Source of the DNA: Desulfobacterales bacterium
Lineage (GTDB): Bacteria; Desulfobacterota; Desulfobacteria; Desulfobacterales; JASJAZ01
Assembly: GCA_030066785.1 (NCBI GenBank)
Contig: JASJAZ010000028.1
Location: 1 to 36,397, forward strand
Length of the DNA stretch: 36,397 bases
Direction of reading: 5' to 3'
Of the stretch, positions 7,697 through 16,425 are shown piece after piece. Within the stretch, counting starts at the first letter, position 1, and the number at the start of each line of letters is the position of its first letter. Under the pieces are notes generated by a model that saw only the letters and a list, made by a program, of their open reading frames with translations, was not told the DNA's origin and made no database searches. Position numbers and translations under genes: made by a program.

Positions 7697-7721
7697 CCAG
7701 ATTCATTCGACTCGTGTCAAT

Positions 7722-7798
<77 letters not shown>

Positions 7799-7810
7799 AG
7801 GCAACTAATT

Positions 7811-7847
7811 ATGGGTTACCAAAAATATCCGGCTAACCCATTTTTTT
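7811..7847 (+). terminator. rho-independent terminator of tRNA-Lys
   Basis: ATGGGTTA (7811-7818) pairs with TAACCCAT (7834-7841), with possible extra CC/GG pairs inside. A run of seven T (7841-7847) follows directly. It lies 12 nt after the tRNA. Confidence 0.8.
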
Positions 7848-8238
7848 ATGACCAATTAGCTATACATGGATTATTCGAATCTATCGTGGTTGTTAAAAAA
7901 CAGTCCGTTATGGAAACATTTTTTTCTACAACCACTTATGCCGCCACTCTTTATTGTGAAACATTATAATGCCAAGCGGTATAAATGGTAACTAAATTTA
8001 AACTTGACAGCCTCGTTGTTTCCATGTAGTTAATCCAGATTTTAGTAAATTTGATTCTTACGCGTGAGTCATTCGGCGCCTGTCTTATCTTACAGCGCCG
8101 TATCTTTTTGGATCTGTGAGAATGACTGACCGTGGCACATTAACTATAATTTGATGTTATATTTTTGAGAACGCGCAAATTCGCGCATGCTCCTTGCTCC
8201 TGAATCGTACAGGGGCTTGATATCCACAAGGAGGTAAC
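7848..8238. other. intergenic region and rpsF leader
   Basis: No gene is seen in these 390 bp. A candidate promoter (TTGACA 8004-8009, 17 nt, TAGTTA 8027-8032) would give rpsF a leader of roughly 200 nt, long enough for autoregulation by ribosomal proteins. I could not confirm the known S6:S18-binding leader motif by eye. Confidence 0.35.
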
Positions 8239-8730
8239 ATGAAACGCTACGAAACTATCTTCATTATCGATCCGGACATTGCTGAAGAGGGTCGCCAGCC
8301 TGTTTTCGATCGTATCACCGATGTCTTCGCACAACTGGATGGTCTGCTGGTAAAGCGGGACGACTGGGGCATCCGCAAATTAGCTTATGAAATTAAAAAG
8401 AAACCGCGGGGCTATTATGTACGGTTAGACTATTGCGGAACCGGCGCCCTGGTGGATGAAATTGAGCGGTTTTTCCGCATCGATGACCGCATCATGAAAT
8501 ACATGACCGTTTTAGTGGCCGGCGATATCGATCTTGAAAAAATTAAGGCCGAAATGGCTGAGGCGGAAGCTGCGGAGCAAGCCGCTGCGGCTGCGCAAGA
8601 GGAAGCCAGCATGGAGGAGCCGCCTGCAGCGACGGAAAACACCCCTGCCGCTGAAACCGACGCTGAAGTCGGCACGCCAGCAAACAATTCCGCGCCGGAC
8701 ACAGAAACTGTAGAAACCGAGGAGCAATAA
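8239..8730 (+). CDS. rpsF: 30S ribosomal protein S6 with acidic tail
   Basis: S6 binds S18 in the platform of the 30S subunit. Residues about 1-95 match the family: [25 protein letters not shown]-type segment (here [24 protein letters not shown]), and [13 protein letters not shown]. The rest (about 103-163) is an Ala/Glu/Pro/Thr-rich, strongly acidic low-complexity tail. It makes the protein longer than many S6 proteins and is probably disordered. AAGGAGGT lies five bases before the ATG. The gene heads the run rpsF-rpsR-rplI-dnaB, a common bacterial order. rpsR starts one base after the stop. Confidence 0.96.
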   Translation: MKRYETIFIIDPDIAEEGRQPVFDRITDVFAQLDGLLVKRDDWGIRKLAYEIKKKPRGYYVRLDYCGTGALVDEIERFFRIDDRIMKYMTVLVAGDIDLEKIKAEMAEAEAAEQAAAAAQEEASMEEPPAATENTPAAETDAEVGTPANNSAPDTETVETEEQ

Positions 8731-8731
8731 A

Positions 8732-9034
8732 ATGGCATACACACCAAGACCTAAGCGAGTCGTCCGCAAAAAAAGGCGCATCTATCACCGTCGCAAGGTG
8801 TGTCGCTTTTGTGCTGATGCTAAGCTCGCAATCGATTATAAGCAGCCGGACACATTAAAATATTTTATCACCGAACGGGGTAAAATCATACCGCGGCGAA
8901 TTTCGGGATGCTGTGCCAAGCATCAGCGTGCCCTAACTCACGCCATTAAACGTGCTCGCACCATTGCTTTATTGCCGTATGTCGGCAGTTTTGATCGACC
9001 TTCGTACCGGGACCGGATGCCAAGCCGCGTATAG
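8732..9034 (+). CDS. rpsR: 30S ribosomal protein S18
   Basis: S18 pairs with S6 in the 30S platform. The 100-residue protein shows the family pattern [56 protein letters not shown]. The CxxC pair (residues 24-27) together with the C-C-x-x-H group (about 56-60) corresponds to the zinc-binding (C+) form of S18. The C-terminal extension ([15 protein letters not shown]) is short. GGAG at the end of rpsF provides its ribosome-binding site, so both proteins are likely made together. Confidence 0.95.
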   Translation: MAYTPRPKRVVRKKRRIYHRRKVCRFCADAKLAIDYKQPDTLKYFITERGKIIPRRISGCCAKHQRALTHAIKRARTIALLPYVGSFDRPSYRDRMPSRV

Positions 9035-9042
9035 ACCAATCG

Positions 9043-9060
9043 TAAGCCTTTGGCTTATTT
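9043..9060 (+). terminator. weak hairpin after rpsR
   Basis: TAAGCC (9043-9048) and GGCTTA (9052-9057) form a 6-bp stem with a TTT loop, followed by a short T stretch. It could attenuate transcription between rpsR and rplI. The rest of the 294-bp gap to rplI holds no clear gene. Confidence 0.3.
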
Positions 9061-9328
9061 ATTACTGGAAAAACTTGGCAATGAATCCGTCCGGCATCAA
9101 TCGGGCCCTTGCAGATAGGACATTAATAAGTCGTTACGCTGGTCCGGGCGTCCTTATTTATCTTGAGCAGACGGTCGTGTTTGGGCCAAAAGCATATTAG
9201 CTTGTATTCATCTTGTACAGTGAAACGCACTATTGAATGAATCAAATTACACGAACAGAACATATCAACATTAACAATCTAGTTCGTCGCACGCTCACCA
9301 TGCATTGCTATTTTTCGGAGGTACTTAA

Positions 9329-9778
9329 ATGAAAGTCATATTAAAAGAAACCATCCAATCATTAGGAATGATCGGCTCCGAGGTGTCGGTTTCCAAAGGC
9401 TATGCACGTAATTATTTGCTTCCTCAAAAAAAAGCGGTCTTGGCAACCCCCCAAAATCGAAGAGTACTGGAGCAGAACCGCGCTAAAATGGATCTTCAAA
9501 TTGCCAAGGAAAAACAAATGGCCGAAGAAATGGCCAAAAAGTTGGAGGGGGTCTCCTGTCCTATCACTGCCAAAGTCAGTGAACAAGATCGTTTATACGG
9601 ATCGGTATCGGTGCGCGATATTGTCGCCGCCCTGGCCAAACAAAACATCGAAGTCGAGAAACGCATGGTACTGCTGACCGAACCGATTAAAGAACTGGGC
9701 AAATATCAGGTACCCATCCGGATTTATAAAGATGTAGAGCCGAATATCGAAGTCGAAATCCTGCCTGAAGAATCATAA
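9329..9778 (+). CDS. rplI: 50S ribosomal protein L9
   Basis: L9 binds 23S rRNA near the L1 stalk base. The 149-residue product has the N-terminal RNA-binding domain with MKVILKETIQSLGMIG and VSKGYARNYLLPQKKA (residues about 22-38). A long connecting helix (about 45-75, rich in K/E/A) follows. The C-terminal domain has DRLYGSVSVRDIV and IKELGKYQVPIRI. Length is exactly typical. CGGAGG seven bases before the ATG supports the start. It precedes dnaB, as in many bacteria. Confidence 0.97.
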   Translation: MKVILKETIQSLGMIGSEVSVSKGYARNYLLPQKKAVLATPQNRRVLEQNRAKMDLQIAKEKQMAEEMAKKLEGVSCPITAKVSEQDRLYGSVSVRDIVAALAKQNIEVEKRMVLLTEPIKELGKYQVPIRIYKDVEPNIEVEILPEES

Positions 9779-9847
9779 CTGTTGACGACTGGCGCCAACG
9801 TATTCTAATTTTGGTTGTATAACCTTTTTAATACCTGAAGATTACCG

Positions 9848-11227
9848 ATGACCACCGGTCGTTCCCATTCCGAAAAAGATCCTGGCTTGTACCACCTTCC
9901 GCCTCAAAATATCGAGGCGGAGGAGTCTATCCTCAGCGCCATTTTATTAGACAATAATGCGCTGCTTGAAGTCATTGAACTTCTAGCACCCGAAGATTTT
10001 TACAAGAAATCGCACCAGAAAATTTTTGAAGGCGCTGTCGCACTATTTAACCACAATGAGCCGGTGGATCTGGTTACCTTGGCAAACAAACTCAGGGAAA
10101 GCGGCGAGTTGGAAAAAATCGGCGGGGCCGCCTTTCTGGCCCGGCTGGTGGACACAGTACCCTTGGCAGTCAATGTACCCCACTATGCCAACATTATTCG
10201 GGAAAAAGCGTCGCTGCGGCGCTTGATTGAACAATCCAATATTATTGTCAAGCGCTGTTTTGAGGATCGGGGCGAAGTTGCGGCGATTATTGATTTTGCG
10301 GAAAGTGCTATTTTTCAGATTTCCCAAAAGAGCAATAAGCAGGATTTTTTCCCGCTCAGCAAGATTATAGTTGATAACATCGATATGCTGGAGGAGCGCC
10401 AAGGCAACAAAACACTCGTATCAGGCGTTCCAACCGGATTTAACGATTTGGATACATTGACTTCCGGATTGCAGCCATCGGATCTCATTATAATTGCGGC
10501 AAGACCGGGTATGGGTAAAACCGCTTTTGCACTCAACATTGCCCGCAATGCGGCCATCAAACACCACGTACCTGTGGCGGTTTTTTCCCTTGAAATGTCC
10601 AAGGAACAACTATCCTTGCGGATGCTATGTGCTGAAGCCCGGATCGACTCATCGCGCCTAAGGGGTGGATTTTTCAGTCGTGATGATTGGGATAAGTTAA
10701 CTTATGCCGCCGGCGTGCTTTCGGATGCGCCCATTTTTATTGATGATTCGCCTGATGTGTCGGCCATGGAAATTCGGGCTAAAACCCGACGTTTGAAAAT
10801 GGATAAAGATATCGGCCTGGTTATTGTTGATTATTTGCAATTAATGAAATCGCACACTTCCGCTGAGCGACGCGATTTGGAAATTTCCGAAATCTCGCGG
10901 TCCATGAAAGCGTTATCAAAAGAGCTCAACATACCTGTGGTTGCGCTTTCACAGCTCAATCGCAAGTTAGAAGAGCGCAGCGATAAGCGACCCCAGTTGG
11001 CCGACTTGCGCGAGTCGGGAGCCCTGGAGCAGGATGCCGATGTCGTTGCCTTTATCTATCGCGACGAAATGTATAACAAAGAAGAAAATAATCCCAGCAA
11101 AGGCATGGCGGAAATACTGTTGAAAAAGCAGCGTAATGGCCCCACCGGCAACGTCATGCTGACATTTAGAGGCGAATATACACGATTTGAGAACTATGTT
11201 GCTGACGGCCGCATAACCGAGCAATGA
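9848..11227 (+). CDS. dnaB: replicative DNA helicase DnaB
   Basis: This ring-shaped 5'-3' helicase unwinds DNA at the replication fork and recruits primase. The 459-residue protein has the N-terminal domain (residues about 14-115, beginning PPQNIEAEESILSAILLD) and a linker. The RecA-like C-terminal domain has Walker A ARPGMGKTAFALNIA (about 218-232), Walker B VIVDYLQLM (about 324-332) and SQLNRKLEERSDKRPQLADLRESGALEQDADVV. It ends with the LLKKQRNGPTG DNA-binding loop. There is no intein or truncation. It follows rplI by 69 bp. Confidence 0.97.
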   Translation: MTTGRSHSEKDPGLYHLPPQNIEAEESILSAILLDNNALLEVIELLAPEDFYKKSHQKIFEGAVALFNHNEPVDLVTLANKLRESGELEKIGGAAFLARLVDTVPLAVNVPHYANIIREKASLRRLIEQSNIIVKRCFEDRGEVAAIIDFAESAIFQISQKSNKQDFFPLSKIIVDNIDMLEERQGNKTLVSGVPTGFNDLDTLTSGLQPSDLIIIAARPGMGKTAFALNIARNAAIKHHVPVAVFSLEMSKEQLSLRMLCAEARIDSSRLRGGFFSRDDWDKLTYAAGVLSDAPIFIDDSPDVSAMEIRAKTRRLKMDKDIGLVIVDYLQLMKSHTSAERRDLEISEISRSMKALSKELNIPVVALSQLNRKLEERSDKRPQLADLRESGALEQDADVVAFIYRDEMYNKEENNPSKGMAEILLKKQRNGPTGNVMLTFRGEYTRFENYVADGRITEQ

Positions 11228-11359
11228 TTGCTACAATGCATGCGATTAAAAAATGAGGTGGCACCGCTTGCCAATTAACACGATAAGAATCATATTCAGA
11301 TTAAGACCATTTGAAATTTTAGTTCAACAACCATTCACCCTCAGAATTCACGACATTCC

Positions 11360-13009
11360 ATGAAAAAGCTTTTCGGCAATACCGGAGGGCTAAAATCCAA
11401 CCACATCCGTAAATTAGAAAACCTCTACCGTCGGCGGGTAGCACCGCAGGATGTCATCAGCCCAGAACTGGCCAGGGATATCAGCCACCTAGCATATCGT
11501 ATTCGGCGCCAGATCGGACTTTTAATCAATCGGAAGGGCAATATCACCCATGTAATCATTGGTAACCACCAAGGCATTGTCATCCCTGATATCAGCCATT
11601 ATCGTATTGCACCGGGTCGCTTGCGGGGGTTACGTTGCTTGCACACCCATCTTAATGGCGAACCTCTCAGCGATGACGACATGACTGATCTGGCCCTTCT
11701 GCGTCTGGATCTTATGGCTGCGATTACGATGGGCATCGATGGGCATCCGCACCAAGTGCATGTCAGCCACATTTTACCAAGCGCATCAAAAGGCTTACCG
11801 TTTACGACCCTGCCGCCCCTTGCGCCGAATCGGACCGACATTGGCTGCCTTGATCTTATTCGCGCCCTTGAATCCGAATTATCCCGCTCGATGGCCCTCC
11901 TCGCAGCCGATCACCACAAAGAGCGGGCGCTATTAGTCAGTGTCACGACAGCATCTAAGCAAATTGCCTTGGATTCGTTGTCGGAGCTGAAAGAATTGGC
12001 GCTGTCGGGTGGCATTGATGTTTTAGACACCATTTTGCAACAGCGGTCCCAGATTGGCGCCCGCTATTTAATGGGTCGCGGCAAATTGCAGGAACTCATC
12101 ATTGCCGCCCTTCAAAAGGGTGCCACAGCCATCATTTTCGACCAAGAACTCAATCCTTCCCAAATGCGATCCATTACCGATCAGATCGATCTGAAAGTAA
12201 TTGATCGCAGCCAATTAATTCTCGATATATTTGCGCAGCGCGCCCAAAGTCGCGAAGGCAAACTGCAGGTCGAATTAGCGCAGCTGAAATATTTACTGCC
12301 ACGATTGGTGGCCAAAAATACGGCCATGTCCCGTTTAACCGGCGGAATAGGAGGGCGTGGTCCGGGGGAAACCAAGCTTGAAATCAATCGCCGTCGCGTG
12401 CACCAACGAATTGGACATCTAGAAAAATCGCTGACCCTTGTTCGCAAGCAACGCAAGCAACAGCGGGCCAAGCGCTATAAAAAGAGGCTGCCGACCATCT
12501 CAATTATCGGTTACACCAATGTTGGTAAATCAACGCTTTTAAATACATTGACCCAAAGTCATGTATTAGCCGCAAGCCGCTTGTTTGCCACTTTAGATCC
12601 TTCCAGTCGAAGACTCCGGTTTCCCCGCGATATTGAGGTGATCATTACCGATACGGTCGGTTTCATTAAAAACCTGCCCAAAGATCTCATTGCCGCGTTT
12701 CGCGCCACGCTGGAAGAATTGGAAAACGCCGATCTGCTGCTGCATGTCATTGACATCAGCAACCCGCGATTCAAGGACCAAATTGAGTCGGTTGAAAAAA
12801 TTTTATCCGAGCTGCAGCTAGATCATATCCCTGCCATTCGGGTGCTGAATAAAAAAGATCTGTTGCCGCCCCAGAAGGTTATCCGCTTTGCTCGCCAGTA
12901 TGATGGGATTCCAATTTGTGCCCAAGATAAATCCAGCCTCATGGCTCTTATTCGCAAAACCGAAAATCATATTAGCCATTTGAAACAGACTTCCAGCCCA
13001 CCGCGGTAG
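11360..13009 (+). CDS. hflX: GTPase HflX, long form
   Basis: HflX is a ribosome-associated GTPase that binds the 50S subunit and can split stalled ribosomes. At 549 residues it is longer than E. coli HflX because of an extension of about 190 residues. Within it lies HTHLNGEPLSDDD (about 94-106), recalling a JAMM/RadC-like metal motif. The HflX domain begins near residue 195 (ALLVSV, then LALSGGIDVLDTI, GRGKLQEL). It includes GGIGGRGPGETKLEINRRRV (about 328-347), a basic coiled-coil arm, and the G domain: GYTNVGKST (about 383-391), DTVGFI and NKKDL. The start is the first ATG; no strong ribosome-binding site is seen. Confidence 0.95.
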   Translation: MKKLFGNTGGLKSNHIRKLENLYRRRVAPQDVISPELARDISHLAYRIRRQIGLLINRKGNITHVIIGNHQGIVIPDISHYRIAPGRLRGLRCLHTHLNGEPLSDDDMTDLALLRLDLMAAITMGIDGHPHQVHVSHILPSASKGLPFTTLPPLAPNRTDIGCLDLIRALESELSRSMALLAADHHKERALLVSVTTASKQIALDSLSELKELALSGGIDVLDTILQQRSQIGARYLMGRGKLQELIIAALQKGATAIIFDQELNPSQMRSITDQIDLKVIDRSQLILDIFAQRAQSREGKLQVELAQLKYLLPRLVAKNTAMSRLTGGIGGRGPGETKLEINRRRVHQRIGHLEKSLTLVRKQRKQQRAKRYKKRLPTISIIGYTNVGKSTLLNTLTQSHVLAASRLFATLDPSSRRLRFPRDIEVIITDTVGFIKNLPKDLIAAFRATLEELENADLLLHVIDISNPRFKDQIESVEKILSELQLDHIPAIRVLNKKDLLPPQKVIRFARQYDGIPICAQDKSSLMALIRKTENHISHLKQTSSPPR

Positions 13010-13144
13010 ATGAACACATCTGACATCACGCTAACTCCGCTGCGAATGCAGTCGTCATAATCATTATTCAGCATCTCAATAAGTGGTCACTCCAAATTAT
13101 GCGGTTGACAGTATGAACAGAATCAGGATAATAAGCTTTTTCTT

Positions 13145-13945
13145 ATGGATCTTGAAGGTGCGAAACGGGTGGGAATAGCTGCGGCTTATCAAAGCGCCAA
13201 ATCAATAATGTCTCATTACGGGCGCCTCACCAACGTGCAGAAAAAAGGTCCCATCGATCTGGTTACCGAAGCCGACCAAGCCTCTGAAAACGTTATTATC
13301 GATACGATTCGTGCCGCCTTTCCCCAACATGCGATCTTATCAGAGGAAAGCGGGTGGCAAGAGGGCAATGACAATTGGCAGTGGATCATCGATCCGCTTG
13401 ATGGTACGACCAATTTTGCCCACCAAGTGGATCTTTTTGCGATATCCATCGCCTTTGCTGAAAAAGGCACGCTTCGGGTCGGAATTATTTTAAACCCGGT
13501 TTCGGGTGAACTCTTTACAGCTGTCAAGGGACAGGGCGCCCAATTGAACGGCCGCCCGATTGCGGTATCCAAGACATCTGTCATAGCAGACAGTCTGCTG
13601 GTGACCGGTTTCCCATACAGCATCACGGCACAGCTTCCCATCGCTGTACCGCAGTTTATCAATTGTCTGAAGGCGTCACAGGGTGTTCGTAGACTTGGTT
13701 CCGCAGCACTGGATTTGTGCTTTGTGGCCTGCGGTCGATTCGAAGGTTTTTGGGAAACGGGGCTCAATAGTTGGGATACCGCCGCGGGATTCTTGATTGC
13801 CGAAGAGGCGGGCGCACGCGTTACTGATTTTGCCGGCGATCGGTTTGACATCCAGAAGAAGGAAATATTGGCGACCAATGGTTATATTCACGCCGCCATG
13901 CTTCAATTGCTGCAGGTTGAGGAGATGCAATGCGAGTTAATTTAG
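13145..13945 (+). CDS. suhB: inositol-1-monophosphatase family protein
   Basis: This Mg2+-dependent phosphatase family hydrolyses inositol monophosphate and related sugar phosphates. The SuhB members also act in rRNA transcription. The 266-residue product has all metal-site motifs: the Glu pair in SEESGW (residues about 65-70), WIIDPLDGTTNFAH (about 80-93) and SWDTAAGFLIAEEAGA (about 204-219, including the third metal-binding Asp). Length is typical. The exact substrate cannot be read from the sequence, so the symbol is a family-level guess. Its last 16 bases overlap the start of the next small gene, which implies translational coupling. Confidence 0.9.
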   Translation: MDLEGAKRVGIAAAYQSAKSIMSHYGRLTNVQKKGPIDLVTEADQASENVIIDTIRAAFPQHAILSEESGWQEGNDNWQWIIDPLDGTTNFAHQVDLFAISIAFAEKGTLRVGIILNPVSGELFTAVKGQGAQLNGRPIAVSKTSVIADSLLVTGFPYSITAQLPIAVPQFINCLKASQGVRRLGSAALDLCFVACGRFEGFWETGLNSWDTAAGFLIAEEAGARVTDFAGDRFDIQKKEILATNGYIHAAMLQLLQVEEMQCELI

Positions 13946-14133
13946 ACGAAAACATCGAAAAAAGCATGAACGATCACATGGGTTGTTTTGGTGAATTTGA
14001 AATGGATGATCCGATTTGCCGCACACGATGTGCCGTTCGACTGCGTTGCGCCGTAGTAAGCGATCAAAACATGCGTATGGAAATTATTGAAGATCTTGCG
14101 GCTTCCGGGGATCATTTGATTCGTTACCAGTAA
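13930..14133 (+). CDS. small cysteine-containing hypothetical protein (67 aa)
   Basis: This 67-residue acidic protein overlaps the end of the monophosphatase gene by 16 bases and has GAGGAG five bases before its ATG, so translation is likely. It contains CFGEFEMDDPICRTRCAVRL and a fourth Cys shortly after. The spacing C-x10-C-x3-C-x5-C could bind a metal. A helical end (MRMEIIEDLA) follows. I do not recognise a named family. The layout (Cys cluster, then short helix) suggests a small regulatory or metal-binding protein made together with the monophosphatase. A hairpin beginning at its stop may terminate the pair. Confidence 0.6.
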   Translation: MRVNLDENIEKSMNDHMGCFGEFEMDDPICRTRCAVRLRCAVVSDQNMRMEIIEDLAASGDHLIRYQ

Positions 14134-14158
14134 TTGGTGTTATATCTTAACCAATTTT
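14132..14158 (+). terminator. weak terminator at the end of the small Cys-protein gene
   Basis: AATTGGT (14132-14138) pairs with ACCAATT (14150-14156), followed by TT and A/T bases. The stem is AT-rich and overlaps the TAA stop, so the call is tentative. Confidence 0.4.
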
Positions 14159-14384
14159 AAACATATTATCCGAAGCACCGCAGCACTCTCTTGCCCAGCC
14201 CTTGATTCACCTCGGGGACATTTTGCCAGCCCTTGCGGCACATTTCTGAAACATTGTTAATAAACATCACGCTGTTTTTAGCGCCAGCACAACATTGCGC
14301 GCTACCGTTAACAGCTATCTGTTTAAAGGCATTGCGCAACCAGGGCGATTCAGAAAAGGATCGTAAAGATGTGCGAATCGTTGA

Positions 14385-15728
14385 TTAAAATTTGCCAGTG
14401 TCCAGTTTGCTGTTTAGAATATCGACTTGTTTTTGCAAAGGGCCATTGGCTTTCAGCTCGTTTTCAACCGCTGCAATAGAATGCAGGGCGGTGGCGTGAT
14501 ATCGATTAAAACTTTTGCCAATGGCTTGCAGGGAGGAATCGGTATGCTGACGTGCTAAATAGATGGCAACTTGGCGGGGGCGCACCACACTTTTTTTACG
14601 CGAGCGTGATATGAGGTCTTTGATGGTAATACCGTATTGTTTGCTAACCAGTTTCTTGATGACATCAATCGTAATGCTTTGACGACGTCGCACAATCGTC
14701 TGGACAACACTTTCGGCAAGGCTTACATCAATCGGTTCACCCAGCAGCGAGGATTTGGCAATAACACCAATCAAACCACTCTCCAATTGACGCACATCGT
14801 CAGAAAGTTCTCCGGCCAAATAATCGGCAACATCTTTGGGAATATTGTAGCCACTCCGCTTGGATTTTTTTACCAAAATCCGAACACGGGTTTTGAAGTT
14901 GGGCGGCTCAATCTTTGAAATCAATCCACAACAAAGCCTCGATCGCAACTGATCGCTAATTTTGGGAATATCTGCCGGCGTAAAGCAACTTGTAAAAATG
15001 ATCTTTTTACCCGAATCAAACAGCGCATCCAAGGTTGTGGCCAACTCAAACTGGGTACGTTCTTTGCCGCTTAAAAAGTGAACGTCTTCCATCAACAAAA
15101 CGTCACACTGATTGCGATATTTTTCTTTGAATTGGCTGAACGTATCGGATCGAAAAGCATGCACCATCTCATTTGTGAAGTCTTCCGCCGTTATATAAAA
15201 AACTCGGTCATTCGGGTATCTGGAAAGTACATAGTGGCCGATCGCTTGGGATAAATGGCTTTTGCCCATACCCGTTTTGGATAGCAGTAGCAGAGCCGTT
15301 TGATTGAGGTTTTCCTGAACCGCTTGGGAAAGTGCCGCAGAGTAGGCAAAATTATTGTTTTCATCCACAACGAACTGGTCAAAAGTAAAATCTTTGCGCA
15401 AACGGCGGCCACAATGGGGAAGATAATCAACATCCGGCAGGCTCTTTTGCGGACTCACGCTTAATTCATCAGAATCATTCGGGGCATTGGTGTCCGCCAC
15501 CCTCAAAGTGAACCTGTATTTTTTACCGCTCTGCTTTAATAACTCGGAGGTGATCAGCGGGGTATAGTGGTCTTGAATGCGTTTTTTCATAAAAAGGTTC
15601 GGGGCTGAAAGCACCAACTGTTGTCTTTCGCTTTTTACATATTTAATCGGCTCTATCCACATCCGATAACTATGACTGGGAACCTGCGCTTTAAGCGACG
15701 TTTGTACTTTATTCCAAATTGCTTCCAT
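14385..15728 (-). CDS. dnaA: divergent DnaA-type replication initiator
   Basis: DnaA binds origin boxes and melts DNA. All four domains are present in 447 residues: domain I (1-75, MEAIWNKVQTSL, SYRMWIEPI), linker, AAA+ domain (about 110-340: FTFDQFVVDENNNFAYSAA, LRSRL, PPNFKTR) and domain IV (about 350-445). Several signatures are off-consensus. Walker A is SKTGMGKSH (150-158; usual first Gly is Ser). Walker B is LLMEDVHFL (usual IDD is MED). The DNA-contact motif GGRDHTT is replaced by N-RYHAT (408-413), one residue shorter. Sensor II arginine (DVRQLE) is kept. It is thus probably a second, specialised DnaA, or a fast-evolving main one. The start at 15728 is preferred over an earlier frame start because domain I begins there. 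No dnaN, recF or gyrB is adjacent. Confidence 0.88.
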   Translation of the reverse strand: MEAIWNKVQTSLKAQVPSHSYRMWIEPIKYVKSERQQLVLSAPNLFMKKRIQDHYTPLITSELLKQSGKKYRFTLRVADTNAPNDSDELSVSPQKSLPDVDYLPHCGRRLRKDFTFDQFVVDENNNFAYSAALSQAVQENLNQTALLLLSKTGMGKSHLSQAIGHYVLSRYPNDRVFYITAEDFTNEMVHAFRSDTFSQFKEKYRNQCDVLLMEDVHFLSGKERTQFELATTLDALFDSGKKIIFTSCFTPADIPKISDQLRSRLCCGLISKIEPPNFKTRVRILVKKSKRSGYNIPKDVADYLAGELSDDVRQLESGLIGVIAKSSLLGEPIDVSLAESVVQTIVRRRQSITIDVIKKLVSKQYGITIKDLISRSRKKSVVRPRQVAIYLARQHTDSSLQAIGKSFNRYHATALHSIAAVENELKANGPLQKQVDILNSKLDTGKF

Positions 15729-16425
15729 AAACCCACTTTGCAAACAAAAAAATTGCAATAAACTGCATGTAAACTGGTTATTATTGATGAAATAACTAAA
15801 AACAGGCGAGATAGTAAGATTTTCGCTCAGATCAAAAAGAATTATGCTGCTTTTTAGGGTATCTTCACGGTGGTGTCAAACCGGATCTAGTCGGTTTTGA
15901 ATTGCTTTTCCTAACAAATTACTAACATTATATATCTATTTGTTATTATTATAAATATATCATATCCTTATGGCAATCACTACTACTTGCTACACTTTGG
16001 AAAAGAAGTAAATCTGTAACTATTTTAGGCATATCCGTAATTATAAACAGATTATTAACAATTACACTATCCTCAAAAAACTCTTTTTTTCTTCTATTTC
16101 CTTTAATTTTCAAAAAAGTAGAATTAATAATCAACCCCGTAGGTCCTTCTCTAAAATTGATAGCATGTTCACAAAATAATTTGATAAAAGCTGTTCCCTT
16201 TATATTATAGATGGTTTAAAATCCTACTCTCACCGATTGCTTTAAACATTTTTGGCAGGTGGATGGCCGATACCGTCTCGCGCGGAAGTATTCTTAGGGC
16301 ACCACCTTTTATTTATACAGCGGTTATGTGTTTTCACGCGCGGCAAATCATGCTCGGTGGCGTAACGCCCTGTGCGCATACGGCTGCATCACATACATAC
16401 AAACCATTCTGCGAGGTTAGTTGGT
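15729..16425. other. AT-rich intergenic island between dnaA and uvrA
   Basis: This 697-bp divergent gap is markedly AT-rich, especially 15890-16240, unlike its neighbours. It holds one long open frame without ATG (15949-16215, minus) and a DnaA-box-like TTATTAACA near 16043-16051 (two mismatches to TTATCCACA). No clustered perfect DnaA boxes were seen. It could be a gene remnant, imported DNA, or a DNA-unwinding region. Confidence 0.45.
15949..16215 (-). pseudogene. possible gene remnant in the AT-rich island
   Basis: On the minus strand a frame of 88 codons runs from the TAA at 16216-16218 to the TAA at 15949-15951 without an internal stop, which is notable at this AT content. No ATG start with a ribosome-binding site is present; a TTG at 16134 would give 61 residues. 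The translation contains protein-like segments such as IKLFCEHAINFREGPTGL and NNLFIITDMPKIVTDLLLF. I cannot name a family. It may be the 3' part of a decayed or foreign gene, or chance. Confidence 0.25.

Noticed and set aside
8217-8226. DnaA-box-like ATATCCACA before rpsF (a similar one near 35520)
   Set aside because: Single, one-mismatch sites far apart; chance matches of this quality are expected in 36 kb, and there is no cluster.
8952-9200. 82-codon frame between rpsR and rplI
   Set aside because: It overlaps the rpsR coding sequence in another frame and has no ribosome-binding site or family likeness. A DUF2232-like gene often found in this position is absent.
13216-13878. 220-codon frame antisense to the inositol-monophosphatase gene
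   Set aside because: The sense strand encodes a clear enzyme with all its motifs; the antisense product has no recognisable features.
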